DNA of 64,000 bases. Origin: Tabrizicola sp. TH137. GTDB lineage: Bacteria > Pseudomonadota > Alphaproteobacteria > Rhodobacterales > Rhodobacteraceae. Shown piece after piece: positions 47,101 to 53,969 of the stretch. The stretch covers positions 62,001 through 126,000 of the forward strand of contig NZ_PKRQ01000007.1 of the NCBI RefSeq assembly GCF_002855575.1, read 5' to 3'. The first letter of the stretch is position 1, and each line of letters starts with the position of its first letter. The notes beneath the pieces were generated by a model that was given only the letters and a program-made list of their open reading frames with translations, had not been told where the DNA came from and did not search any database. Both the position numbers and the translations under genes were made by a program.

Positions 47101-48020
47101 TTCAGATTGGCCTGCGCCGTCGCCAGTTGCGCCGCAGCAGCAGCCTTGCTGCTTTCGGTCGTCGCGGCAATGGCCTGAGCCGCCGACAGATCGGTCTGCG
47201 CGGTGGCAAGCGCGTCCTGCTTGGCCGTCACTGCCGCTCCGGCATCCGTCACTGCCGTCTGCGCCGCAGCGAGTTCCGCCGCAGCGGCCAGTTGCGCGGC
47301 CAGGGCCGCATTCAAGGCAAGCTGCGCCGCATCTACACTCGCTTCCGCCGCCGTCACGCCGCTCATCAGGGCGTCAAAGGCGGCCTGCGCGGTGGCTTCC
47401 GCCGCCGTTGCCGCCGTCACCGCGCTTTCCGCCGTGGTCAGCGTCGCCATCTTGGCGTCACGGTCGGCGATGGCCGCCGCCAATTGCCCCTGCTGCGTGG
47501 CCAGGTTCGCCTCAAGCGTGGCCAGGCTCAGGCCCTGCGTCTGCGCCGCTTCCGCCTGCGCCGCCTCAAAGGCCGCATGGATCTGCTGCGACACGGTCAG
47601 GTTTTCCACCCCGACGATGCCGGCAATCTGCAAGGCGGCCGAGATCGCGGCGATATTGCCCAGCGTCTGGTCGGCCACGAGGTTGGAAATCGTCCGCGGC
47701 TGGCTGTCATAGACCGACCCGGAGGTCTGCGCATAGCTCGTCTGCTGGCCGTTGCGCGGGTTGGTCTCCGCCACGTTGAATTCCGGCGTCAGCAGCCGCA
47801 GCATCACCTGGTCCGACGCGCCATTGTTCATGTAGCCGATGGTGTAGTTGTTCAACACGCCCGACACGGTCCGCAGCCCCGTCGGAATCAGCGGATTGGT
47901 GATCAAAGCCTCCAGCGATGCCCGAGCGTCGGCCCCGCTCTGCATCGCGGAGCTATGCGCTTCGGCGATCTTGATCTGCTCCAGAATATGGGCGAGGTCG
48001 TTCAGGTTAAGCGTGACCAT
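41109..48020 (-). CDS. Giant secreted protein: alanine-rich coiled coil + animal-type haem peroxidase + RTX repeats
   Basis: This 2303-residue protein starts at ATG 48020 (AGGGACAT upstream); the open frame runs 49 codons further but without a family-like start. In order: an N-terminal domain (about 1-160), an Ala/Gln/Asp-rich heptad region likely forming a long coiled coil (about 160-485), an animal-type haem peroxidase (about 495-1180: GQFFDHGLD near 530, HNRQID near 795, YRFGHSMLNETVD near 905), RTX nonapeptides GGxGxDxxx near 1240-1330, 1540-1570 and 1730-1790, a Ser/Gly/Glu linker (about 1957-2043), more RTX repeats (2057-2143) and a serralysin-like C-terminal secretion domain ending DSSSFSF. 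No N-terminal signal peptide is seen, so type I secretion is expected, with folding on calcium outside. It resembles Mn(II)-oxidising peroxidases of roseobacters. No type I transporter is in the window. Confidence 0.9.
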   Translation of the reverse strand: MVTLNLNDLAHILEQIKIAEAHSSAMQSGADARASLEALITNPLIPTGLRTVSGVLNNYTIGYMNNGASDQVMLRLLTPEFNVAETNPRNGQQTSYAQTSGSVYDSQPRTISNLVADQTLGNIAAISAALQIAGIVGVENLTVSQQIHAAFEAAQAEAAQTQGLSLATLEANLATQQGQLAAAIADRDAKMATLTTAESAVTAATAAEATAQAAFDALMSGVTAAEASVDAAQLALNAALAAQLAAAAELAAAQTAVTDAGAAVTAKQDALATAQTDLSAAQAIAATTESSKAAAAAQLATAQANLNTALAALDAAATTPLNPIDDLLAALQVTLATQAREDAQAAYDAAVAADNAADADVAARQAVVNTAQSELDTAIANEEAAQTTLATEINEKAAADQAVVTAESVLVQEQADLQAAQDAVAADAGAAAAVLLAAETALADAIAAEASAQTAYDAAVTTVTAEQADVTAAQNALLPFGEAAVANAAVQALLTEYGIEMDGVNVLLGNVAADLGDTAPYNSFFTIFGQFFDHGLDLTQKGGAGSVFIMLQPDDPLYVPNSPTNFMVLTRATNQLGPNGEIIRENANETTPWIDLNQLYTSNPSHQVFLREYVMVDGEPMATGRMLEGANGGAPTWADIKDQARNLLGIELSDLNVHSVPAILTDLYGEFVRGANGLPQLVTATGFVEGQLPVVAGGPAMTLAASALSAGRAFLNDIAHDAAPGFVDDDRDPTTGAVQKDPDADTATGNAQPLNAFGQATTYDNELLDRHFIVGDGRGNENIALTAIHTVFHGEHNRQIDAVKATLLGSTDLALLNEYLLNDLPPGTNPATLTDAQKAALVWDGERLFQTARFSTEMVYQHLVFEEFVRAVAPQIDPFVFSNSVEIPVGISQEFAQVVYRFGHSMLNETVDMLGLLDANGTLGESGTPGMTTVELFDAFLNPVMFDAQGIDAHAAAGAILRGMTRQHGNEIDEFLTDALRNNLVGLPLDLAALNIARARDVGIPSLNEARAQFFEQTGNTYLKPYESWTDFAANIKTPLSVVNFIAAYGTHGTITGATTMEAKRDAAMKLVLGGAGAPEDRLAFLNGTGAWAGVETGLNKVDFWIGGLAEAKMPFGGMLGSTFTFVFEAQMEALQNGDRFYYLSRTQGMNLLTQLESDSFADLINRNTDGEHLGLSINGAAFQTAAWVLEVDQAKQFNTGIGSADPTREMDVLSSMNGSASLVVRDANYLKYLGGEHVVIGGTAGDDTIIGGAGDDGLWGYDGDDDIEGGFGVDHIHGGEGSDLITDSGTDIGAADVIKGQGGDDLINGGMGLDLIFGGDGRDVLAGGDEAKDIFGGQGDDFIRSPTGGGGIVYGNEGNDWMEGQGNMNTLTGDNSELFFNSRIIGHDVMKAGENDTDFDAESGDDIMIQGIGINRNNGMAGFDWVSYKDNNYDVDADMNISIFVNQQNNILRDRFDLVEGLSGWNNNDKLTGREVVVGAYDDAFNAAQVSATSPIASYSNALLEENIDMVRGLRELVDHLATFTLTQPNTLETKVARMSTVNGDDIILGGGGNDTIKGMAGDDIIDGDKWLNVRIEVKNAAGTVIGTTDGLTKQIFDIATGAVMFGGQTLEQALFARDVKAADLNVVREILDGDAANTGIDTAVYWDARGNYDVAVNADDSLTVTHTVANAVGPVDPTSGRALSNEGADRLSNIERIQFGLDAGAPTLNVINGTDAGTTVDGTGGIEIIFAGGGNDLVTARAGNDTISGGLGNDTIQAGAGDDTIHWFVGHGRDTVTGGLGEDTLVINGDASAEAFIVYSRNAALNAGITGLALATQIVITRNGAVVSELSGIDEIVINTGAGNDTVQTRGNFNGTDLNFNTITVNGSEGSDTVDISDLQSAHRILFRSNGGNDFIVGSLRAQDVIEIAEGTDPASYTATENEDGTITMSNGTHSVTFAGSMDSLPTLSPKGTHQPGEGEGEGSGSGSEGGSEGEGSEGTGSEGTGSEDTSSGGNDDPADDEAEDADDDNPGAGTGSGSGTGSGTGTGSGSGSGTGGGTTAPVVEGVVLMPGSSAGVMVGDAGDDVIVGGEQGDALLGKGGADIILGNGGNDVGVGGSGGDTIEGGAGRDVLLGGEGDDVFLAASGDGADMLFGGAGIDTLDLSALTEDAVIDLGAYTAIGTARIGGVTDHLVGIENATGGMGNDVIKASLSINVLTGGDGEDVFVFVSAGAADGDVITDFRPGDKIDLSGIDAMVGVNGNQAFTLAEQGTTAAGSLVIREVATENGVDTIIDGFTDGDADADFSITLRGAHNLDSSSFSF

Positions 48021-48158
48021 GGCAGTATGTCCCTGTGTTGAACCATGACGGAGGGACAGGGCGGACCTGTCCTTTCGGATGGTCCCATGATCACGATTTG
48101 GCCATAATCGAACAAAGGCCGACGGTCCGACAGCCTTCTGAAATAGGTATAAGGCCCC

Positions 48159-48176
48159 ATCAGACAAAAGTCTGAT
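48159..48176. promoter_or_regulatory. Dyad upstream of the giant peroxidase, proximal
   Basis: ATCAGACAAAAGTCTGAT is a perfect 7-bp inverted repeat with AAAA spacer, 139-156 nt upstream of the start codon. A weak minus-strand TTGTCT...TATTTC promoter could overlap it. Candidate operator. Confidence 0.45.
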
Positions 48177-48284
48177 AAAGCCGAGACCTATTGCCCCAAA
48201 GGCCCATCCGCAGAACAGGCGCAGTGAGGATGGGGCGCCATCACGCCCCTGTTATTCTTGGCAAACTGCCACAAATGCGACTGA

Positions 48285-48303
48285 CTTGCAATAGCTTTGC
48301 AAG
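48285..48303. promoter_or_regulatory. Dyad upstream of the giant peroxidase, distal
   Basis: CTTGCAATAGCTTTGCAAG is a perfect 7-bp inverted repeat with a 5-nt spacer, 265-283 nt upstream of the start codon. No T-tract follows on either strand, so an operator is more likely than a terminator. Confidence 0.4.
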
Positions 48304-48463
48304 GCACTCGCATTCGCATTCGCACCTTTCGCCAGGTCGGACCAGACGTCGCGCCACAGCCGGGGACCACTCTGCAACCCCATGATTCTGATCGGCGAAT
48401 GAGAATTGTTCGCGCCATCTTTCGGCCACAATTCCGCAGCCGCGCGCCCCGTCACGCCCGCTG

Positions 48464-49816
48464 TCACATACCCCGCCCCACCTGCGCCGCCACACCCTTG
48501 ACCAGCCCGCCGGAACCTCCCCCCATCGGATGATTCGCCTCCCATGGCGCGATCGGTATGCCCGCCGCCCGCGCCTGCATCAGGCGCGGCGGAACCGGCA
48601 CGAAGGCCCCGAAGGGCCGCGCCAGCCCTGCCTCCAGCCGCGCCACCATGGCCGTGACGGCTGCCCGCCGTCCCTCTGGCGCAAGGAAATCTCCCCGGAC
48701 ATGGATCGCCGCCGCCATCAACCGCACCAGCGCGGCCACCCCGTCCGGATCGGGCCGTTCCGGCGCAGTCCAGAACCCGTCCAGTCCGCCCTGATGCGTC
48801 AACCCGGCCATGCCATAAACCGCGATGCCCCGGCACAGCACCGGACAGCCCGCCTGAAGCGCATGCAGCCCCACCGTGCTGTTGACCACGACACAGCCCG
48901 CCGCATGGCGCAGCAGAAGGCCGAGGTCGCCGCCATCCAGAAACAGCACGCGATCGGCCACGCCCGCCCGCCGCGCCATCCGCGCCACCACGCGCGGCCA
49001 GTTGATCCGGCCATTGTCCATCGGGTGCCGCTTCACGACCAAAAGCCCCTCCGCCGGCCCATGTCGCGCATGCGAAGCGATCACCTCGGCAAGGAAATCC
49101 CGCAGATCGGCATAGCCGGAATTGGCGCGGATCTGATAATCACCCGCCATCTGTAGCGCGATCAGATGGAACCGCCGCCCCTCCGCGATCAGCCGCGCCA
49201 CCGCCCGATCCGCAGCACCTGCCCCGCGCCAGGCCTGCACATGGCGCGGCAGATAGGACAGGTATTCCAAGACCGGGTTCACCGCCCGATCCGCCCGGAA
49301 CCCCGGAAAGACAGGCGCGAACAGCCAGTTGCCCAGATGACAGGCGACCTCCGCCACCGCCTCGGATGCAAAGCCATGGCCATAGCGCCGCTGCATCTCC
49401 GGCTCCGGCAAGCCCGCCGCCAGCCGCTTCACCAGCGCCAGATCAGCCGGGAAATGGGAAAAGGCGCCCTGTCCGCCCTCCTCGACCAGAATCCAGTCGG
49501 GCCGCAGATAGCCGTTTTCATAGGACACGCAACGCACCCCCAGCCGCCGCGCCGCCCGCTGTGCAGCCACATGATGCGGCTGCCGGTCGGCATAATAGAC
49601 CAGATGGGTGATCCCCTCTGCCCGCATCCGCGCCTCGACCCAGGTCTCCCACTCCTCGAACCGTCCCCGCCACAGGACCGCCCCCGCGCCCCGCCCGAAC
49701 AGCCAGTCACCGAAACTCAACAGCACGCGCGTCACGTGATGCCCCCGCGCCGCCAGCGCCGCGCCCAGTTCGCGGGCAAAGGGCGAAGGCGGGCCCTGCA
49801 ACAGCATCACCCGCAT
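48464..49816 (-). CDS. kpsS: KpsS-like capsule polysaccharide protein (Kdo transferase family)
   Basis: The 450-residue protein starts with RVMLLQGPPSPFARELGAALAARGHHV, the KpsS/LipB/RkpJ hallmark, and has the conserved LVVKRHPMDNGRINW and CVVVNSTVGLHALQAGCPVLCRGIAVYGMAGLT motifs. In group 2 capsules KpsS adds the first beta-linked Kdo to a lipid to start the capsule linker. The ATG at 49816 gives the family N-terminus; an upstream Met at 49858 is also in frame. It faces the methyltransferase gene across only about 50 nt. The acceptor lipid may be the product of the adjacent PKS module. Confidence 0.88.
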   Translation of the reverse strand: MRVMLLQGPPSPFARELGAALAARGHHVTRVLLSFGDWLFGRGAGAVLWRGRFEEWETWVEARMRAEGITHLVYYADRQPHHVAAQRAARRLGVRCVSYENGYLRPDWILVEEGGQGAFSHFPADLALVKRLAAGLPEPEMQRRYGHGFASEAVAEVACHLGNWLFAPVFPGFRADRAVNPVLEYLSYLPRHVQAWRGAGAADRAVARLIAEGRRFHLIALQMAGDYQIRANSGYADLRDFLAEVIASHARHGPAEGLLVVKRHPMDNGRINWPRVVARMARRAGVADRVLFLDGGDLGLLLRHAAGCVVVNSTVGLHALQAGCPVLCRGIAVYGMAGLTHQGGLDGFWTAPERPDPDGVAALVRLMAAAIHVRGDFLAPEGRRAAVTAMVARLEAGLARPFGAFVPVPPRLMQARAAGIPIAPWEANHPMGGGSGGLVKGVAAQVGRGM

Positions 49817-49866
49817 GGCGCCACGCCTTGCATCCGCCCCGTCCCTGTGGTCTGCCATAAGGCGTA

Positions 49867-50730
49867 ATGAGTGCTCGCCTTTCCAGGTATCCGACCATGC
49901 CCGATCTTGTCCGCATTCGGCACGCCACCGCCCCGGCGATCAGCCGCCTCGCCCTCCATCTCTTCGACCTTGCCGCCTATGAGGTGCTCTACCGCTTCTC
50001 TCCGGTGGCGCGGAAACGCTTCTTCAACAGCGGCTACCTGCCCCTCTCGCCTGATTTCCGGCAGCTTCCCGCCCTTGCCGGGGAAGAGGCCAGTGCGATG
50101 ATGTATCACCTCCTGCTGGCCGACCTCGTCGCCGATCTTGCGCCGGACCCGGAGGTGATCCTCGATGTGGGCTGTGGTCAGGGCGGCGGGCTCCACTATG
50201 CCCATGCCCTCTATCCGAAGGCCCGCCTGATCGGGACGGACCGAAACGGCACCGTCACCCGCAAGGCCGCGCGCTTTCTGGCCACGATCCCGCAAACTCG
50301 GCTCGTCAAGGGAACCGGCAAGCGCATCAACCTGCCCGATGCCTGCGCCGATTTCGTCCTCTCCGTCGGTGCGCCAACCTATTTCGGCCTGTCCACCTAT
50401 GTTGCCGAAGCCGCCCGCTGCGCCCGTCCCGGTGCGGTCATCGCCTTCTCGGCTGGCTACCGTCAGGGCGACCATGCCGCCATCCAGGCCGAACTGCGGC
50501 AGGCCGCTGCCGAAAACGGCCTTGCCTTCCACCTCTATCGCGACATCACGCCCCAGACCTTCGCCGCGCTCAAGGCAGATATCCCCCGCCGCGCCGAGGA
50601 GCTGGCCCGCGTGCCCTGGCCTTTCCGGGCCTATGGCTGGAAATGGGCCGACATGCCCGGCAGCGAGGAATATGCCGAATACACCTCCGGCCGACGGGCC
50701 GATTTCGCCTGCGTGCTGCACAAGCCGTAA
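49867..50730 (+). CDS. Class I SAM-dependent methyltransferase
   Basis: The 287-residue protein has the SAM-binding motif I (ILDVGCGQGGGLHYAHALYP) at about 94-113 and a motif near GTDRNG, then LVKGTGKRINLPDACADFVLSVGAP. The N-terminal 80 residues are helical and specific to this subgroup. A second in-frame ATG at 49897 is also possible. It sits inside the capsule locus on the opposite strand to its neighbours and may methylate a sugar or the lipid. Substrate unknown. Confidence 0.8.
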   Translation: MSARLSRYPTMPDLVRIRHATAPAISRLALHLFDLAAYEVLYRFSPVARKRFFNSGYLPLSPDFRQLPALAGEEASAMMYHLLLADLVADLAPDPEVILDVGCGQGGGLHYAHALYPKARLIGTDRNGTVTRKAARFLATIPQTRLVKGTGKRINLPDACADFVLSVGAPTYFGLSTYVAEAARCARPGAVIAFSAGYRQGDHAAIQAELRQAAAENGLAFHLYRDITPQTFAALKADIPRRAEELARVPWPFRAYGWKWADMPGSEEYAEYTSGRRADFACVLHKP

Positions 50731-50745
50731 CCGCACCACCACCCC

Positions 50746-52563
50746 CTAGAGCGGTCGCGTCGCGAATTCCCGCAGCCAGCGGTCACGGCTCAGCAACCGG
50801 GGCAGCGCCAGCCGCCAGCTGCGCCGCGCCACGCGCCGCCAGACCGCATATTGCAACCCCAGCCACAGCGTCTGCGCCAGATACAGCAGGAACCGCCCGC
50901 GCTGCGGCCGCATGACCAGACAGGACCGCGCCATCGGATCCAGCGCCAGAAGATAGGGCTGCCCCCCGATCCGTGCCGGGTCCGGCGCGCCCATCTGCAA
51001 AAGCCGGATCGCCCGGCCCTGCGGACGCAGCAATACCATCAGCACCAGTCGCACCACCTGCCACGGGCGCGGATCGGGCGCCTGCGCCGAAAACGGGTCC
51101 GGCCGCGTCATCTCCTCCGGCCTTGCGCTGACGCGGGCCGGTGGCGGTATCCCCTCCACCGCCCGGGTCAACTCTCTGTGCAGCCGGGCCGCATCGGCCG
51201 AAAGCGCCACATCCGGGCCGTTCAGGAAATCCCTCAGCGCCATCAGGCAGGCCGCGGCAGAGCGATAGCGATGCACCAGAAGGTGATGCAGCACATAGCC
51301 GATCACATGCAAGGGCCCGGGCAGATCGCCCAGTCCGGGATGCGCCACCGCCATGATCAGGCTGTTGCGCAGGTCATAGTAATGCACGATCCCCGCATGT
51401 TTGTAGCGCACCGAGGCATGCCAGACCCCCAGCCCCGGCAAGGGCACCGTTTTGACCCCGGCCTCCTTCAGGCGCAGCCCGTATTCGATGTCATCCCCCC
51501 GGATGAAACAGGGCATCGGCAATCCGCAGCGGCGGACCGCCGTCATCGGCAGCAGGCAGAACCACCAGCCGTTGTAATCCGCCTGCGGCACCCGTTCCCA
51601 CAGCGTCATCGCAGCCGGGTCCGAAAGATCGGTCCCGCCCCCTTCCACCATCGGCAACCAGTTCCGGCCAAGCCGCCCCCAGGCCTCCTGCAACCGATGC
51701 GGCCGCTCCAGTTCCAGCGCCTGCCCACCAACGGCCACCTCTCCCGCAATCCGTGCAAAGGCCAGGGCGCGCCAGATCATCCGCGGGTCCAGCCGGATGT
51801 CGTCATCCATCAGCAGCAGATGGGTCGGGGCCGTCTCTCCCTCCTGCGCCTCGATCATCGCGCGGGCAAAGCCGCCGCTGCCGCCCAGATTTGCCTGTTG
51901 CACCACCCGGAACAGCGGCCGCTCCAGCAGATGGCGCAGCTCCGACCGCTGGAAAGGCCGCCCGTGATTTACCAGCACCACCCGCTGCAAGGTCGGCGAC
52001 TGCGCCGCGAAGTGCGACAAGGCCAGCAGCGTCCCTTCCAGCAGCGCCTCGCGGTTCATCGTGCAGATGCCCACGACAAGGCGCAGGGGCAGATCGGCCA
52101 CCGGATCGGTCACATAGCCCAGCTCCTCGATGACCGCCCCTTCCGCCGTCGCCACGGACAGGCTCAACCGCAGGATTTCTTCCTCCTCCTCGGGGCCTTC
52201 CGTCCAGACCCAGTGCAGCGCCTCGGCGCCTTCCCCCTCATCCATCCAGTCGGCAAGAATGCGGCTCCCCCCGCCGGCAAGATGGGCGGTGACCCGAAGG
52301 GACACCACCCCCCGCGCCCGGCACAGCACACCCAGCCGATCCAGCCGCACATGCGCCCGCCAGACATTCAGATAGAAGGCGTTGAAATAGGTATCCGTCT
52401 CCATCCGCCCGCGCGGCGGCAACCGGAACGCCCCATCCGCCACCGGTTCGACCCGGCTCCCCTCTTGCAGATAGAGGCTGACAGGAACCCCCTCCAAAGG
52501 GGTCAGCACGGATTGCAGACGCATGGCGTCAAGCACTTCCTGACGTCGGTCGAACGGACTCAT
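50746..52563 (-). CDS. Galactofuranosyltransferase GlfT2-like protein
   Basis: The 605-residue protein has an N-terminal beta-rich region with TDTYFNAFYLNVW, a GT-A catalytic domain (about 160-390) with NLGGSGGFARAM and LLLMDDDIRLDP (DDD at 253-255), HASVRYKHAGIVHYYDLRNSLI, and a helical C-terminal part. The TYFNAF, QANLGGSGGF and DDDI landmarks are those of GlfT2, which polymerises galactofuranose from UDP-Galf. This suggests a galactofuranose-containing capsule or linker. It ends 15 nt from the converging methyltransferase and follows the oxoamine synthase gene by 65 nt. Confidence 0.85.
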   Translation of the reverse strand: MSPFDRRQEVLDAMRLQSVLTPLEGVPVSLYLQEGSRVEPVADGAFRLPPRGRMETDTYFNAFYLNVWRAHVRLDRLGVLCRARGVVSLRVTAHLAGGGSRILADWMDEGEGAEALHWVWTEGPEEEEEILRLSLSVATAEGAVIEELGYVTDPVADLPLRLVVGICTMNREALLEGTLLALSHFAAQSPTLQRVVLVNHGRPFQRSELRHLLERPLFRVVQQANLGGSGGFARAMIEAQEGETAPTHLLLMDDDIRLDPRMIWRALAFARIAGEVAVGGQALELERPHRLQEAWGRLGRNWLPMVEGGGTDLSDPAAMTLWERVPQADYNGWWFCLLPMTAVRRCGLPMPCFIRGDDIEYGLRLKEAGVKTVPLPGLGVWHASVRYKHAGIVHYYDLRNSLIMAVAHPGLGDLPGPLHVIGYVLHHLLVHRYRSAAACLMALRDFLNGPDVALSADAARLHRELTRAVEGIPPPARVSARPEEMTRPDPFSAQAPDPRPWQVVRLVLMVLLRPQGRAIRLLQMGAPDPARIGGQPYLLALDPMARSCLVMRPQRGRFLLYLAQTLWLGLQYAVWRRVARRSWRLALPRLLSRDRWLREFATRPL

Positions 52564-52628
52564 CGGCAGCCTACTCTCTTCAACAAGGACACCACCACCC
52601 GCCCCTTGGGCGATGGCATCGGCACTCG

Positions 52629-53969
52629 CTACATACCCAGCAGGGCGGGTGGGATCGCCGATCCGAACCCGTCCCGCCGCAACCCTTCCAACTCCTCCGC
52701 CGTCGCGGCCACGGCCGCCCTCACCTGTGTCTCGTCATGCAGGGCGCTCAGAAAGAACCGCAACCGCGCCCCCTGCATCGGCACGGCCGGAAACATCACT
52801 GGCATCACATTCACGCCCCGCGCCAGCAGCCGCTCCGACAGTTTCGCCGCCAGAAGGCTATCCCCGACAAGGACAGGCACGATCCCGAAAGGCCCCGCCG
52901 CACCCGTCTGCAACCCCGCCGCCCGCGCCGCATCAAGGAACAGCGCCGCATTGGCCTGCAACCGCGCCACCCGCTCCGGTTCCGCCCCCAGCAGGGCCAG
53001 CGCCTGCGTCGCCGCCGCCGCCAGTGCCGGGGCCAGCGCCACGGAATAGACGAAACCCGCGGCGTGATCCCGCAGCAACTCGATCAGCGCGGCACTGCCC
53101 GCGATATAGCCCCCCGTCGCCGCCAGCGTCTTTGAAAGGGTGCCCATCCAGATGTCCACATCCCCCGGCGGCACGCCCGCGGCCTCGAAACTCCCCGCGC
53201 CCCGCGCGCCCACACAACCAAGGGCATGGGCCTCATCCACCATCAGCCAACAGCCAAACCGCCGCTTCAGCGCCACCAGCTCGGCCAGAGGCGGCATGTC
53301 CCCATCCATCGAGAACAGCCCCTCGGTCACGATCAGCGCATTCCGGTACAGGCCGCGATTCTCTGCCAGCAGAGCTTCCAGCGTCGCCATGTCGTTATGC
53401 GGAAAGGCCCGCCGTGCGGCACCAGACAGCTTCACCCCGACAAGGATGGAATTGTGGCACAGCGCATCATGCAGGATCAGGTCACCCTCGCCCATCACCT
53501 GCGCGATGGTCGAGACATTGGTGGAATGCCCGCTGACGAAACACAGCGCCGCCTCCGCCTCGTAATGCCGCGCCAGTGCCGCCTCCAGCGCATCATGCAC
53601 GGGGCGGCAGCCTGCCACCAGACGGCTGCCGGAGGGCGACACGCCGTAAAGATCAATCGCCGCCTTCGCCGCTGCCGCCACGCGCGGATCGGCATTCAGA
53701 CCGCAATAGTCATAGGACGCGAAGTTGGTCACCTCGCGCCCGGCAATGCGCGTCACGGCCTGCGCATGGCCCTCATGCAGCCGGAAGAAAGGCGTGGACA
53801 GCCCGACCAGTGCCCCCACCTGCTTCATCCTCAGGCTGTCGCGATAGTCGGGATGGCTGTCAAAGCCGCGTGGCCCCTCACCCACCGCCACGCCGCGCTG
53901 GGGCCGCCGCTGCGCAGCAGCCCGCGCCGCCGCCACCAGATCGGCTTTGTTCGGCGCGCCTTCCCTCAT
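52629..53969 (-). CDS. Alpha-oxoamine synthase (RkpG/AONS-like, PLP-dependent)
   Basis: The 446-residue PLP enzyme has DEAHALG at 245-251, the PLP Lys280 in GTLSKTLAATGGY, and an N-terminal extension of about 60 residues before the FASYDYCGLNADP core. It belongs to the group of 8-amino-7-oxononanoate synthase, serine palmitoyltransferase and RkpG, which join an acyl thioester with an amino acid with loss of CO2. Its start overlaps the stop of the PKS gene (ATGA), so the two are translated together: the PKS-made acyl chain is probably released by this enzyme as an amino ketone. The amino acid partner is unknown. Confidence 0.9.
   Translation of the reverse strand: MREGAPNKADLVAAARAAAQRRPQRGVAVGEGPRGFDSHPDYRDSLRMKQVGALVGLSTPFFRLHEGHAQAVTRIAGREVTNFASYDYCGLNADPRVAAAAKAAIDLYGVSPSGSRLVAGCRPVHDALEAALARHYEAEAALCFVSGHSTNVSTIAQVMGEGDLILHDALCHNSILVGVKLSGAARRAFPHNDMATLEALLAENRGLYRNALIVTEGLFSMDGDMPPLAELVALKRRFGCWLMVDEAHALGCVGARGAGSFEAAGVPPGDVDIWMGTLSKTLAATGGYIAGSAALIELLRDHAAGFVYSVALAPALAAAATQALALLGAEPERVARLQANAALFLDAARAAGLQTGAAGPFGIVPVLVGDSLLAAKLSERLLARGVNVMPVMFPAVPMQGARLRFFLSALHDETQVRAAVAATAEELEGLRRDGFGSAIPPALLGM

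Larger units (their letters stand above)
48021..48463. other. Upstream region of the giant peroxidase gene
   Basis: No gene was recognised in these 443 nt. The region is less GC-rich than its surroundings and holds two perfect dyads, at 48159-48176 and 48285-48303, plus a short GCATTCGCATTCGCA direct repeat at about 48310. It should contain the minus-strand promoter of the giant gene and the 3' leader/terminator of the KpsS-like gene. Confidence 0.55.

Noticed and set aside
48285-48303. The CTTGCAA/TTGCAAG dyad as a terminator of the KpsS-like gene
   Set aside because: The stem is AT-mixed and short, there is no T-tract on the minus strand and it lies 160 nt past the stop.
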